NCBI GenBank assembly: GCA_028023455.1
Contig: JAQFVV010007227.1
Location: 1-64,000, forward strand
Direction: 5' to 3'
From: Epiperipatus broadwayi
Lineage: Eukaryota > Onychophora > Udeonychophora > Euonychophora > Peripatidae
DNA length: 64,000 nt
Shown here: one piece after another, positions 52,142-64,000 of the stretch
Layout of the letters: each line of letters begins with the position of its first letter
Position numbering within the stretch: the first letter of the stretch is position 1
The notes under the pieces: generated by a model
What the model saw: the letters and a program-made list of their open reading frames with translations, nothing else
The model's database searches: none
What the model was told of the DNA's origin: nothing
Position numbers and translations under genes: made by a program

Positions 52142-52224
52142 GTTTTTTTTTAGATATATGGCAAAGCATTGACCAGACCGATTGCTTGGAAGGCAGCTAT
52201 GCTAACCGCTAGGCTACCAACACT
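52142..52224 (-). mobile_element. tRNA-Gly-derived SINE or retro-pseudogene
   Basis: The minus strand reads GTGTTGGTAGCCTAGCGG, then TTAGCATAGCTGCCTTCCAA, then GCAAT. This follows the body of a tRNA-Gly with TCC anticodon closely through the anticodon arm. The T arm is lost and the copy ends TCAATGCTTTGCC, followed by an A-rich tail. The same CAATGCTTTG ending occurs at 24449, so both copies seem to belong to one small SINE family. It is not a functional tRNA. Confidence 0.65.
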
Positions 52225-52970
52225 TCATGGTATTATTATTGTTGTTACTGAAAAAATGAGAGAAAACATTTGGTCAAATTACTAGCTCTTTGTAATATAC
52301 TCTGCTATTCAAGAGAATGGCCATTATATCTTCTTTTTAATACTTATAAATTCGGTGAAAAAACAAGTTATTAAAAATCTTGTTCCAGGATTTTTATTGT
52401 TAAATCTAGAAGGAAGTTTGAACATTAAGAGTGTAGAAACTCCTAAAATAAACCTGGAATGTAGACAATTTATGTCAAAATATATACCACTGTCTTGTCA
52501 AGCTTAAACTAAATGGTAATAGATTGGAAAGATGTTCTTGTATAAAAGTTTACATATATCTATATGAAAGAGAAAAAAATAGAATATTTTATTTTTTAAT
52601 CTTAGTAAAAAGATTTGATATTTAACTTTTTTTTTTACTGCTTGGAACTAAGCCACTATATTGAATTTTTTTAAATACAGGTCTGAGCCACAATTTTCAC
52701 AATAACTTCATTTTTAATTATGTTAGAGCAAAAACAATTACATTGCTAGAAACTAGAGAAATAAGAGAAAACAATAAGCATAAAATAAATAGTGATAACT
52801 GTATAAAAAATAAGGATAAAAGAAATTTTCACTTCCAAAATAATTATTATTTTATTTTTTGTTCATAATTTGGAAATTAACATTAACTAAAATTCAAATT
52901 ACATATTTAGTGATAACTTCATTGTATTCCTCACAAAATTATCTTTTTAAACATGTATAACATGTCTTAC

Positions 52971-53046
52971 CTGAGATAATCCACAGCTTCACAATCTCCA
53001 AAGAAATCATATGTCTTCTTCGTTTTTATCTTGTACCCCAAGTGTT
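52971..53046 (-). CDS. Internal exon encoding part of a DEP-like domain
   Basis: On the minus strand a TTTAG acceptor (polypyrimidine tract upstream) and a CTCAG/GTAAGA donor bound a 76-bp exon: two bases, 24 open codons, two bases. It reads HLGYKIKTKKTYDFFGDCEA followed by VDYL. A basic K-x-K-T-Y strand, then F-x-G-x-x-A-V-D-x-L, is the pattern of DEP domains, which bind membranes or partner proteins in signalling molecules. The other frames contain stops. An alternative acceptor (TTTATAG at ~53073) would add an in-frame TGA. Neighbouring exons are not identified; they would lie in phase 2 on either side. This is the best candidate for a real host exon here, but the parent gene is unknown. 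Confidence 0.5.
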
Positions 53047-53073
53047 CTAAATGTCAAAGGCATCTATAAAGAA

Positions 53074-55614
53074 AAAGATTCATCCTAATAAAAGATACAA
53101 AGGAAAGCATCATAGCATTTGATTTATTGTCTATCTAAAACTAGAAATTGTAGGCTACTGTCTACATCACTGATAAAATGATTTTCATCTCTTCATTTTA
53201 TATTTTTTTGTGTACATCAGTGATGTTTATATTATGCACACAAGTTATGTTTATATTCTTTATGCACAGAAGTGATGCTATCTTGTTACATTTATTGTAT
53301 CACAAAGATATAATTTATTTGCATATAATCCATTTGTTAGCTATAGACTTGAAAATAATGTTATGAAACATATAGCAAAACCAGAGTGACTCCAAAGCAT
53401 GAACAAGAATAAACAAAAACATAAACAAGAATCAGAATTTGATTATGTGATTGCCAATGTGATCTTTATATACATTTTATTATTAGTTTTATAACTCATT
53501 AATTGTAAACACAAACATATTATATAAACATAATTATAATAATGTAGGTAGAACTTTAGAAAATTACGATAGATATGAATTCTATATGAGCTAAATAAAT
53601 ATATAACTACAAACTAACACACATTAATTTTAGAAAATTATAATAGATATGAATTCTATATGAGAATAAATAAATATATAACTATAAACTAACACACACT
53701 AATTACAAACTACAATTAATAAAAAAGATACTTTTTTCAAAAAATAAAAAATAAAAATTTTACTTATGAGTATTACATTGAAGCTCTATTGTAGGCCTTG
53801 TTTGTGAATAACACCGGAAAAATTTTCACTTGCAGGCTGTAAACTATTTTTTTTCTTTTATCACTTTGAGGTAATTACAAAATTTATTAAAAAAAAAAAT
53901 TAAATACTGTGGTCGATGAAAACGGTTGCCAAAAATCCAAATTTCAATCAGTTTTTTTTTTAGGTAAACATTTTCTGAAAGCCACATCATTAAGCTATCA
54001 AATGCTCATACTTTGGTTGACATCATGCTTATACTTTTTACTTCAGTAAAGAAAGAAAACAACATGTCATTCAACAAGCACTCAAAGAACCCCAATAGTG
54101 CTCATCGAGTGCAAACAGTTAAATAAGAAAAGATAAAGATAAAAACTAAAAAAAGTATTAGAAAATTTGCAAATGAATGAAATTATTGAGAGATTAATCA
54201 TGATAAAGATAGAAATTAATGTAAAATGTAAATATTATATTTATTGTGATCTACTTAAGTTGTATAATAAATGTCATTTTGGTAATAGTGAAATTAATAT
54301 TGGTAGTAGGAAAAAACTTTATCATATTTTTTGATAATGTAGTACTATTTAAAGATAATCATGATTGGCAATAAATATGAAATCTTTTAAAACTGATTTG
54401 ACTTTTGTGACAAAAATTAATGTATAACATTAATTTGTGAGCATAAATAATCAGACAAAATGTCAATACAGGATTGATAATTTTAAAGCAGAGTGTTGAT
54501 TCATTAATGGATTCTCACAAATGTATATAACTATGACTCCAGAAAAGAAATAAAAAATGTAAAAAGTGAAAGATAGAGAAAAAAGAATTTTTGTAATGGC
54601 TTCACAAACTAATCTCTTAAAAATATTTTCACAATGTTTGTTTGTATAATGTTATAATGCAATCATTTACCTTTAATTATGGTAAACATTTTTTTGTTCT
54701 GAAAAACATTAATATCTTTTTTAATTTTAAGTTTTAATAGTGTTCTACCATTAACCATATGTTTTTAGTGAAATGCCTTAATTGGGAATCTTATTAAAAA
54801 TGGGTTTAACATTATTATTATAAGATAAATAATATCTCTTCTTCTGTGTACATCCTTATATATTTTATTATAAATGTACTTTAAGAAGTCTGTAATTTTA
54901 TTCACAACATAATCTGAAACAATCAAATATATACTCTTCCAATAGAATATATCCTGCAGTATGTATAATGTAAGGGTTGATCTTATGATCTTGCCATTAA
55001 ATTTTTAAAATATCCACTTTTGATATATATTGTACCTATATTGATATAGGCACATATAATTTTTATCTAAAATTATTATTAAAATAATCTTTCATAAAAG
55101 AAAAAACATAAAATTAAATGTTGAAGAATTTATTGCAGCTTGTTTTCGAAAAAGATAAGAATTAAATAGTTTTCTAGCGTTAGTTTTTGAAATAAAAAAG
55201 CTACAATTAATTAGTCAAAAGGGGGGAGGGGGAGTCTTGGTTTGAGAAATGAAACTAAGGGTTATAAAAGAAAGTAAAGAGTTTTTGTTAGTATTCGTAA
55301 AAATATAATTTGAAAAAGTTAAAACATACAAATCTCTTTTCATTCAATTTTAATTAAAGAAAAATAATGTTAAAACTAATATATGACTGTATATATGTGC
55401 GATTGTCAACAATAGAATAAATGTTATTATAAAGTTAAAGAAGATTATTATTAAAAAACACGGCAATGGTTATTAATTAAAATATAAAACAACATCTCTG
55501 CATGGCTATTACTAATTAAGCAATCTTCCAAAACACGTTTATCAAAGGATTAATTGATAAGGAATTTGACAACAGATCTTTGCCGGAGATATCAGAAAGA
55601 CAACAAGGCGCAGG
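53074..55614. other. AT-rich stretch, possible intron
   Basis: If the DEP-like exon is real, this is intronic or upstream on the minus strand. A near-repeat of GATATGAATTCTATATGAG occurs at ~53571 and ~53646. A G-rich patch lies at 55221-55234. Confidence 0.45.
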
Positions 55615-55622
55615 TATAAATA
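55615..55622 (+). promoter_or_regulatory. Candidate TATA box
   Basis: TATAAATA follows a GC-richer stretch. About 30 bp downstream is TTCATTCC, an initiator-like sequence. It lies ahead of a balanced-composition segment with two splice-donor-like sites, as expected for a promoter. The signal is weak alone in AT-rich DNA. Confidence 0.35.
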
Positions 55623-55644
55623 GACCTTTTTTATCGGACAGTAT

Positions 55645-55973
55645 TCATTCCACAAATTAATTGAGTGAGGCAGTTCAGAAATTAATTGTGCAGTTAACAA
55701 ACAAAATGCAGTGTTGAGAAGATCTTGGGAATGCACATTTATCTCCAGCCCAGATGTCCGAGAAAACAGCAGATCTGCCCGTGAAATAATGTCAGCTTAA
55801 CATCTTAGAAAATCTCCATCAGTATCTATTTGTCTCCGATAGCAATAATCGTGAAAATCAGGAAACTCAGCAAGGAAACGTTCCAGCCGGCTGGTAAGCA
55901 TTTATAATGGAAATATCCTCACCGAAAGCAGCCTCCAAAGAACAAAATTCTACGTCAACATTCAAAAAAGCCT
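55645..55973 (+). other. Candidate non-coding first exon with alternative donors
   Basis: This ~330-bp segment has a balanced base composition unlike the surrounding AT desert. It has donor-like CTG/GTAAGC at ~55892 and CTAG/GTAAAA at ~55973. Upstream is the TATA candidate. Only short ATG frames occur (11 codons from MSEKTADLPVK; 22 codons from MEISSPKAASKE), so it would be a 5' untranslated exon with upstream ORFs. No second exon is recognised. It could also be an old insertion. Confidence 0.3.
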
Positions 55974-57239
55974 AGGTAAAACATTTGCTTATTTCGTTCT
56001 ATACTGTAATAGCCATTGCATTTCATTAATTCGTGCGAATCCTCCAAGAGTCTAATTATATGAACTTGATATCATACATAAATGAACTATTGATATGTGT
56101 GTGATTAAATTTCAAATGCTATGTAGTCCTTTATTATCATTATTATGTGTGTGCATGAGATAATATGTGCGTGGTCATTATATCAATATTTATTAGTTAA
56201 ATTAGAATGTTTTGTTATTAAATCTATAGGAATGTTTAAACTATTTAGAAATGTTAATTTAAAATATGCGTGTGTTTTATTAGAATTATAAAATGTTTAA
56301 ATTTAGTAAATAAATGTTAGTTAATAAATTATCATTAAAATTAAACTTTATTTGTCAGTCAATTCTTTTTATCAATTCCTTTTTATCAATTCTTTTACAA
56401 TTCTTTTTACAATTCTTTATCAAGTCTTTTAACCACTAATTATGTATAACCTATTAGTGATTACAAACAGCTGAGCTAGTCGTGGATTTAGGCATTGAGT
56501 TAGTGGCCATTGCTTAAAGTGCATTATTTATTCATCCTTGAATAGATAGCTGGTGCCCGTGTTTATATACAAACAAAAAAAGTGCTTTGAACTTGGTGTT
56601 GAACTCAACAGTCGAGAAGAAGTTATGTCCTGGAAATGTAATGTTAGTTATATACTTTATAGCTATCGTTTGGGCATACATACTCTCCGAGTATGTTCTT
56701 CTCTGCCTAAGAGACCAGTGTTTCAAATACACATATTGAACACGGTTCAATATATATATATATATGTGTGTGTGTATGTGTGTGCATAAAATAAAAACAG
56801 AAAAAAAGATTATCATCACATTTTTATGTACAGGAGGGGAAGCTGTAGGGGGCAACTAAGCTTAAACCCTACATGATCAAGTCCCAAAAGCCTAAGACAA
56901 GGAGAGTGGGGGAAATATTTATGCTCTTTGTTTTGAATGTATAAAACAAAAGAGTAGTATATACTTTGAATTATTTAATAGTTGTCTTTAAAAGTTAGGA
57001 TTAGAACACATATAAACAGTTGTCTGTGGACACAATCTATTCAGTTAATCTTTTTTCTGATTTTGATTATTAACTTTCTTCAATATTGATCTATACTTAA
57101 TAAATTCTGCTATTCTTTCTATAGCAATAATCTAAGTCTAATGGTTTAATAATTTAGTTTTGAATATTAAGTTATAGTTTGTAAAAATCATTCAGATTAT
57201 TTTTGATAGGCATGTTTTTCTGAATGTCTGAATATCTGA
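55974..57239. other. AT-rich stretch with a repeat-like block at 56530-56770
   Basis: The block at 56530-56770 has higher GC and ends in TTGAACACGGTTCAA, an inverted pair, followed by (TA)n(TG)n. Opposing frames of 78 and 107 codons there overlap and show no domain. I take the block as an old mobile-element fragment. Confidence 0.4.
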
Positions 57240-58255
57240 GTGCATGCTTGTATTTTACATAAATATACTTACAGTTACACATATATTAAAAGAAAAGTTT
57301 GGTTAGAATCATTTTGTGATTTTGATGTGAAAGGCTATATTGTTCATAAAGAATTATATTATAAGTTAATTAAACTAACAAGGTTAGAATTTCAGTTGAC
57401 TAGTCCAGCTGACATTCTTTACGTAAGAGCTAATTGAAAAAAGATCAAGTTTATGAGGTTAAACTTGAAAAAGGGGGAATTACCAAGAAATCATATTAGT
57501 GTGTTTTTTACTAACAGTCTATTTAAAACAGATTGTCAATTTTAATTAGATGGTTTAACTAATGAAAATAAGGTTTCTATCTTTGAGGTCCTGTAAAAGA
57601 CTAAATTGTATAAAAAGGTTGAATCAGTCTGTTCAAAAAAGAAATATTAAAATTGTTGATAGAACAAACTAAATTGGGGACTGAACTGCTGTTGAAAACA
57701 AGCATTGTTTTATATATTGGAAAGTTTTCTACAGTGTAATGGCAGGCTAAGTAAATATATATTTCATCTGTGGTGAGCCAGCAATCCATTAACTGATGCA
57801 CATCTGAAGAGTTTGAGCCAAAACTAGAACACATTTTGAGACTGATTGTGAAAAATGAGATTAAAGAAACTGATTGCTTACCTGTGTTTTAAATCTAAAA
57901 ATGAAAATAAGTAAAATGTTGAAGTGTCAAACCATGATAGATCAGTTATGTCATTGAGTGAGTTTAAACTACAGCAAAATGATAAATATATGCAAAACAA
58001 CAGATATCCCTGGTCTATTATAAATAAGTATGATGGAAAGAAATGAAATAATTCCAGTGCCAAATGGTTCCTTTGGAAGTGAATAATTTCACCATCATCA
58101 TCACAGTCAAAGAGTTGCAAGCCCAAGTCAAGAAAGAATAGGATTCCAATAAACCGCTGAAATTGATAGACACATGTTACAGATTAGTGTTGTGGCTGCT
58201 GCCAAATTTATAATAGTGATTGCTTTATTGATGATATTATGTATTCTGAAATTAT
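57240..58255 (+). pseudogene. Decayed protein-coding sequence, family not recognised
   Basis: Coding-like phrases in the plus strand jump between frames. They include ESFCDFDVKGYIVHKELYYK and LTSPADILYVRAN (57315-57430), FEPKLEHILRLIVKNEIKET (57811-57870), SLSEFKLQQNDKYMQNNRYP (57953-58012) and ERNEIIPVPNGSFGSE (58034-58082). The end is a hydrophobic AAAKFIIVIALLMILCIL with a stop (~58199-58250). Frequent stops and shifts mean the gene is dead. The hydrophobic C-terminus suggests a membrane anchor. Minus-strand frames in the same area (57601-58126) are probably shadows. It could be an old retroelement or a pseudogene. Confidence 0.35.
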
Positions 58256-59819
58256 AGTCTGTGTCCACTTATCACTGTATTTTATTTTGTGATATGTATT
58301 ATTGTATATTAATTCAAAATCATGAAATGTGTTATTTATATGTTAAAAGGTTTTTTAAAATATTTTATGCATAATGGGAATCAACACATACACACATGTA
58401 GTAATATAATTATACTTTCCATATGTATAGTTGTGGATCCTGAATATTGAAAGAAATAGAAATGTAGCATTGGGGTAGCTAGATTTGTTAAAATCATGAT
58501 TAGTGACCTCAATTGGTCAGAAGGGGAGATAGGTAATTTAAAGCTAATTCCTGTAAACACTTTTACTTCTCTAGAATCCTACTAACCTTTTTCTAATTAA
58601 TTATTTTGTTTTATATGTTTATGTTTAAATTTATAAGGTTACAAAAGTATGTGGATGCAAGGAATGTTTATTTATTTTTTAATGAAATATTTTTCTTTTG
58701 GATATAAATTTTTAGTTATTCACTATCCAAATTGATGAACAAACTTTATATTATGATATAAATATTGGATACTGCCATTAAAGGGAAAGGGGGAAGATTT
58801 TGGTATCATTAATATTATGATTTAAATATAGACAACTCATCAGTATAATTTATATAAATTTTCATATATATATTTAAATATTATGTTTTGTTTATCAGCT
58901 GTACTAAATATTAATTCATTTTATTAAAAGAGTCATATATCTTTATTAAGAGTATTCTTTGCTTTATTAAATATGATCATTCATCATCACTGTTGAATAT
59001 TATTCGTTAAGTCCCAAGTTAAATATAATAAAGTTAGGCAAATAATTATGAATTTATAAAAGCTAAATTATATGTTAGGTATTAGTTCCAAATCTGTGGC
59101 TGGATGTATCATTATTGTCATCATCATCATCATCATGTTTTTAATCAATGATCTGGATAAATGTGTTTAATGAACTTAGATAAATAATGGTTTACACTGT
59201 ATTTTTTATCATTTGTGAGTCATTTTAAGATAATAACCACAACCAAGATCATCAGACATCATTCAAGAGTGAGTGAATTACCACCATAAACCTCTAGTGT
59301 TTTATATGAGCTAGCAAGACTTATGAGAATGTTGAAATGCATTTATGATACTAAAATCTAAGTAATAATTTTGCTTGATGGGTTTTATATGCACAACTAA
59401 AGCATAAGGATGTTTTTAATGCTCGTGCAAAGGTGATGTGGTTTTAAAATTCTACCTCCGGTTATAAATAAGGTACCAAATGGGTTCAAACCAGGTACAT
59501 CTATGAGTAGATATTGAATATAACTTTGTCTAGCCTTCGATAGTCTAGTGGCACCCTGATCATATTCACTTAGTAAAAACAGATAAAACTAGATAAAAGG
59601 GTTAAATGAGTAGTTTATTTTGTCATCATTTTCCCCCAAGTCATTGGATTTATTTTGAGATATTTTATTAAATTACTCACATTTGTATTTAGCTACAAAT
59701 GGCTTCACAATGTTGCACATGATGTATTTGTAGCCACCACATACAATGGGGGGCCATCATGAGTACTTTGAGTCTTAAGCCACTATATAATTACACACTG
59801 CTATACATTTTAATTAGCT

Positions 59820-59822
<3 letters not shown>
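58256..59822. other. AT-rich stretch with small (ATC)n run
   Basis: A short CATCATCAT run lies at ~59115-59135. The region 59440-59560 is less AT-rich with a GGGTTCAAACC phrase, but the rest of a tRNA-like body is missing. Confidence 0.45.

Positions 59823-59868
<46 letters not shown>
59823..59868. repeat. (TA)n microsatellite
   Basis: A ~46-bp TA run. I see no inverted duplication around it, unlike several other TA tracts in this window. Confidence 0.95.
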
Positions 59869-62800
59869 TTAAAATATATTGATAAGGATTCATTTATTAA
59901 TCACATATGATAACATGGATAAAATAGCTTTATCTATAATAAACTTTTTTGTAGTAGTTACATTATTATGATAAATTTATTTTACTTGTTAATTGCAAGT
60001 ATAACACTTTAGTGAAGGTTGTGTTGTACCTTAATATCCAAATTGTCTTTCTCTTTAAAAAAAAATCCCACCAAAATAGCAAGATGTTGTTTATAAATTT
60101 ATTGAATTTGAACAGCAGATATTGGAAATTTACAATAAAAATAAAAGAAAAATAAATTTGCAGTCACAATATCTCAGTAGTATTTTAATAAAAAGTATTG
60201 CATAATATGTAGAAAATTTTATTTCAAAAATAGCTTGTGTTTGTTTAGAGTATGTTTTATATAGAAAGCAAAGCAATTATCAACAGATAAGACAACTAGC
60301 AGAAACTTTAAAAATGTATCATTAAAAGATATTGAAAGAAAGAAATTAAAGCATAAAATTAACAATGTAGAATTGTTGGAAAGAGTGAATGAAAAAATAT
60401 AAGAAAATTTATGAATATTAAATAAATTATATTGCACATTTATTTAAGACATGGAAGTTATGAAAATTATTTTGTTTGGTTGTCTGAATGTAAAAAGAAT
60501 CATGCTGATAGATGTTTTTTAAAAGAAAATTAATTATGTGTATTTATAATTTTATTACACAAAACTTTTTTAACATTTCTGACTGAAAAGGTTTTATTAT
60601 TTTCTTCTTATGAAAAAGTTACTTCTTAGATATAACTGTGTGCACTTTCAGTGTGGTTCATCATAATCATAGCTCACCAGCTATGTTTTGGGTTAACTAC
60701 ACAGAGAGTGGACTCAACTATATTTAACAAGAAGTAATTATTTCATATGAAGAAATAATAAAACATTTTCAGTCAGGATGTTAAAGATGTATTGATAAAT
60801 AAAATTACAAATATAAAAGGCAAACGTAATATTATATGTATTTAATGAGTAGAAAAATAGAAATGGTAGTAGAAAATGATGAGAATAAGTGTGTGCAATC
60901 TTTGTCATAAAAATAACTCATAATTATAAAAAATAATCAAGTGGTTTATTAGTTGGGAGTTTGTAAAAGTTTGAGCCAGCATACGATGACAGAGCCAGTA
61001 ACAGGATTTTAATTCATGGCTCTACATCACTCACTCTATTATTGTGTTAAATTATGAAGACCACTCGTGATTATATTAATACAAAATTAAAACGCATTAT
61101 AAATCTTATATTTTAAAATATCTAAAATAATTTAAAAAAAACATTTATGTACTATAATAATAAACTTTACAATCTACTACTATTAAAGAAATACTCCATT
61201 TATATAAATCCTAGATATTTCTTTTAAACTATCTAAAGATATATTTATCTTGTACATAGGAGATAATAATAGATTTTGGTACTAACTGACATAATTTTAA
61301 TCATTCAATGAGTCCTTAGAATTTGAGCAAGGAAATTTTTTAATTTCAGCTTCATAAGTTGTTGTGAGTACGATTGTTATTTCCAATGAAATGTTCACAC
61401 ATGGTCGTACAATTATTTATACTTAAGAATGAGATTTTGGGTTTCAATTCAAAGTTAAAACTAAAAAAACTGTCCTTTTGTTGTTGTTGTTTTTTCAGAA
61501 TTTTTCTCACTATATTCAAGACAGCAACTGAATATTTTGAAATCAGAATGAATATATATTTATGGAAGTATAAAAAATAAATGTATAACTAGTGTTAATT
61601 TTCATGATGGAAGATATAATTGCTAACAATTGCTTATCTTGTTTGCATTTTGAACAATAGTATCAGTTGTAATAAATGTGACAGCTAAATGTGAACATTC
61701 AATAAATAATGTGTGCCCAAATGTATTTAGTTTTGTCAAATATTCTATTGTTTGAATTATTAAACTGATGTTTTGGCAAAGAATATGTATATACTAAAGA
61801 TAAAAAGCATTTTTACATAGCTAATTGACGAGATGTAAGCCTCTCCAACATCTAAAATATTAAGAATGAAAGAGAAGACAATAGTCATCAGGCTCACCAA
61901 ATGGTAGTTACTGAATTTTTGAGTAACATTCCATTCTTATTTAAGTCTATATAGATGAGAATAACTAGATCCCCATTTAATAACGAATATTAGATTGTTA
62001 GCTGAGTTGAGTACAAACTGAAGACCTGAAAATCCCAAACTTACATTAAAATTTCCTCCTGCATACTTTCAAATCATGGCAGTGACATGGTAAGTGATTT
62101 ACTATACTTTGTATCTAGGTATTCAATATCAGCTAATTATCAATTTAATGATCCAGATCAAATGAGAAATCTGTTATTCAATTACTACTTTATAGCATAA
62201 TAAACCCAGATAACTACTTGATTAATTATACCAAACTAAAATTAAAATAAATATTAAAATGATGACTCTTAATATCAATATTTCTCAGCAAATAAAAATT
62301 GATGATAGTATCATTAAAAAAGAAAAAAAAAATACTCAAAATATTTTTATTTAAGATGCAAATGCAGAAATATAGTATTCATAAGTTTAGAGCAAATGTG
62401 GAAATTTACAGAACTGAACAATGATAAAAGTTTTTAGAATATATTTTTATATGGATGTGAAACTTGGAAAAAAATTCATTGATGACTAGATTTATGATGG
62501 TTAAAAAGTATTATATAATGAAGTTATTATATGAAAAAGAAATATTTTGATAAAATTTATTTAAGTAAACATGATCTATTAAAATAACTTATGAATATTA
62601 GGAGACTATAAGTTTATTTATTTATTTGGTGTATGATATCCGCTTGAATTTAATACTAACAGTTTTTACTCAGTCAAGAGTTGCTTTTTGTCTTTTCTAT
62701 GTTAGGCAAAGCAATAATGCCAATGTGTGCCTGATAAATTGGACACTCTTTGAAAATGTGAACTATTTTGTGGTTTCCAACACTTATAATTTGGAGAATA

Positions 62801-62929
62801 AAAAATCCACATTTTGTAGAACATGTAACCACATTTATCCTATCATATTCTGATTCTGTTAATCTTTATTCAGAATTTTCTTGAGAGGGAAAAATCAGGT
62901 ACTCAAAGGATAGAATATTTAATTAAGGT
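59869..62929. other. AT-rich stretch with nothing recognised
   Basis: About 3 kb. Frames of 68-75 codons on either strand show no motif or splice context that would support them. Confidence 0.5.
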
Positions 62930-63088
62930 ATGATTATTAAAGATGGAGTTCTTCTAATTTTAGGCCCACATGATGTTGATTTCCAATGTGGATGGTTAAT
63001 AAAAATCAGAAGCAACCCAGAAAGTTTACTTGAATATTATCCTAAGCTTTGGAAGTTTTATAAAAATGAAACTAATGGAATGATTTAA
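62930..63088 (+). pseudogene. Coding-like 52-codon frame upstream of LINE endonuclease
   Basis: From ATG at 62930 to TAA at 63086 the reading is ordinary protein: MIIKDGVLLILGPHDVDFQC, then GWLIKIRSNPESLL, then EYYPKLWKFYKNE. It is in the same frame as the later fragments at 63113 and 63332, separated by stops at 63086, 63089 and 63323. It may be the upstream part of the same LINE or its ORF1. An acceptor-like TTCTTCTAATTTTAG at ~62952-62966 raises the alternative of a host exon. The family is not recognised. Confidence 0.35.
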
Positions 63089-63331
63089 TAACTCCTCTTT
63101 TTTTTTAATTCATTGGGGGTTACCAAACTTCATCTAAGTTTAGTTGGAGGGATATTTGGAAGTATACACAACCATTGTACAGGTGTTTATTTGAGAGTGA
63201 CAGAGATTATATACATGGAGTTAGAAGATTATTGTATATCTTTCTGCATCAGATACAAAACAAATGATTGCCAAATCAGAAAATCTGAGGGTGTCAGTAT
63301 TAGAAGTACATATTACATAGTTTAAACAATC

Positions 63332-64000
63332 ATGGAATACTCTCTATCTCACCATAAGACTACTTCAAATTGCAAAAGCAACATCTGTCATTGTGTTTCA
63401 ATCTGCCAGCTCAATATAGAAGTTCTAATAACATCCAAGGCTGAAATTATTTTAAAACTTGTTGAAAGACAAAGCTTTGATGTTTTGGCTTTTCAAGAAA
63501 CCTATATTGATAACAATAATTATCACAGACTTACAATTTGTGGACTAATTTAGTTAACAACAAATACCATACCAAATATGGTTTTGGATTTTTTGTGAGA
63601 TCAAACAACATCTAAACTTGAGGATATAAACTCAACTATTGTAATTAGGAGTGATATCACTTTCATCTTGTTAGTATATAAGCCTCCAATTATGTCATGG
63701 GGTGAATTCAAACTCCTCTCTCTATCTACCCATCAATTATAGTTGGAGATTTCAAATCATAGCATATGTTCTTGTGACATAGCTCTGCTTCGAAATCTGG
63801 TGATAATTTGATAGCTTCGATGCAATTTAGCAATCTTCACCTTGTTTATTATGCAAAACAGTCAGTCACTTTTTACTTATTCAGGTCAAACAGATCTCAC
63901 AACCCATACCTAATCTTTGCTACTTCAGACTCTAATGTTAGTTCACCCCCAACCACTAGGAAAGTTTTTCCTAAATTTTCCAAATATCAGCATTAACCAA
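63332..64000 (+). pseudogene. LINE endonuclease domain, decayed, continues past window end
   Basis: The N-terminal part is readable: CQLNIEVLITSKAEIILKLV then FDVLAFQETYIDNNNY (63398-63530). It matches the LNI..GL and D(I/V)xxxQET strands of apurinic-like LINE endonucleases, with the catalytic E in QET. After a stop at 63551 the reading shifts frame. VGDFKS (~63742) stands where VGDFNSH should be, so the catalytic N is replaced. NLHLVYYAKQ (63835) and HNPYLIFATSD (63899) follow, the latter normally NPDLIFATSD, so that D is lost too. The end QH (63993) approaches the SDH/QHRP motif. The copy is inactive. The reverse transcriptase would lie beyond the window. Confidence 0.75.

Noticed and set aside
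56532-56855. Opposing frames of 107 and 78 codons
   Set aside because: They overlap on opposite strands in a repeat-like block ending in (TA)n(TG)n, without domain signs.
57878-58126. 82-codon minus-strand frame with acceptor-like TTTCAG upstream
   Set aside because: The plus strand of the same region has a more coherent set of coding phrases, so this is probably its shadow; not fully excluded.
59440-59560. tRNA-like B box GGTTCAAACC
   Set aside because: No A box or acceptor stem at the right spacing.

Overview
The window is AT-rich, non-coding animal DNA dominated by repeats. I see no operons, rRNA genes, CRISPR arrays or intact long ORFs. Splice-like signals, tRNA-derived SINEs, decayed LINEs, a Merlin-type DNA transposon and very abundant (TA)n tracts point to a large, repeat-rich invertebrate genome. 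A cephalopod or other mollusc fits the style best, but that is an inference and no single gene proves it. Almost every long reading frame here is a chance product of low-complexity sequence.

Layout. Positions 1-653 hold the end of an array of ~411-bp repeat units. Positions 699-10153 are a giant diverged inverted repeat: two arms of ~4.6-4.8 kb around a (TA)n centre, with (TA)n at both outer ends. Positions 10200-13510 contain LINE fragments and a small TA-flanked MITE. Positions 15474-17025 are a second array of the ~415-bp family, with units first direct and then inverted. Positions 17-29 kb are mostly featureless AT-rich DNA with (TA)n-linked duplications (22.0 and 22.8 kb), a tRNA-derived SINE, a hairpin element and one weak candidate exon. 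Positions 29780-30745 are a deleted Merlin-like element with ~145-bp terminal inverted repeats, followed by a decayed LINE reverse transcriptase (31.15-32.3 kb). Positions 34-35.3 kb hold two copies of an interspersed repeat and a foldback element. Positions 38803-42842 are 1.6 periods of a ~2.48-kb tandem repeat bounded by (TA)n. Positions 46340-47358 are a third array of the ~415-bp family, and 50779-51265 is a foldback element related to it. A convincing 76-bp coding exon that looks like part of a DEP domain lies on the minus strand at 52971-53046. A TATA-box/first-exon candidate lies at 55615-55973. The window ends in a decayed LINE endonuclease that runs off the edge.

The strongest theme is the (TA)n tract. 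Because TA repeats are self-complementary, two tracts act as direct and inverted repeats at once. Several loci have the form X-(TA)n-inverted(Y..X)-(TA)n-Y. One locus (22.8 kb) shows the unflipped direct form, and a paralogous copy (41.29 kb) shows the simple X-(TA)n-Y form. The giant inverted repeat and the direct-then-inverted arrays could be larger versions of the same process.
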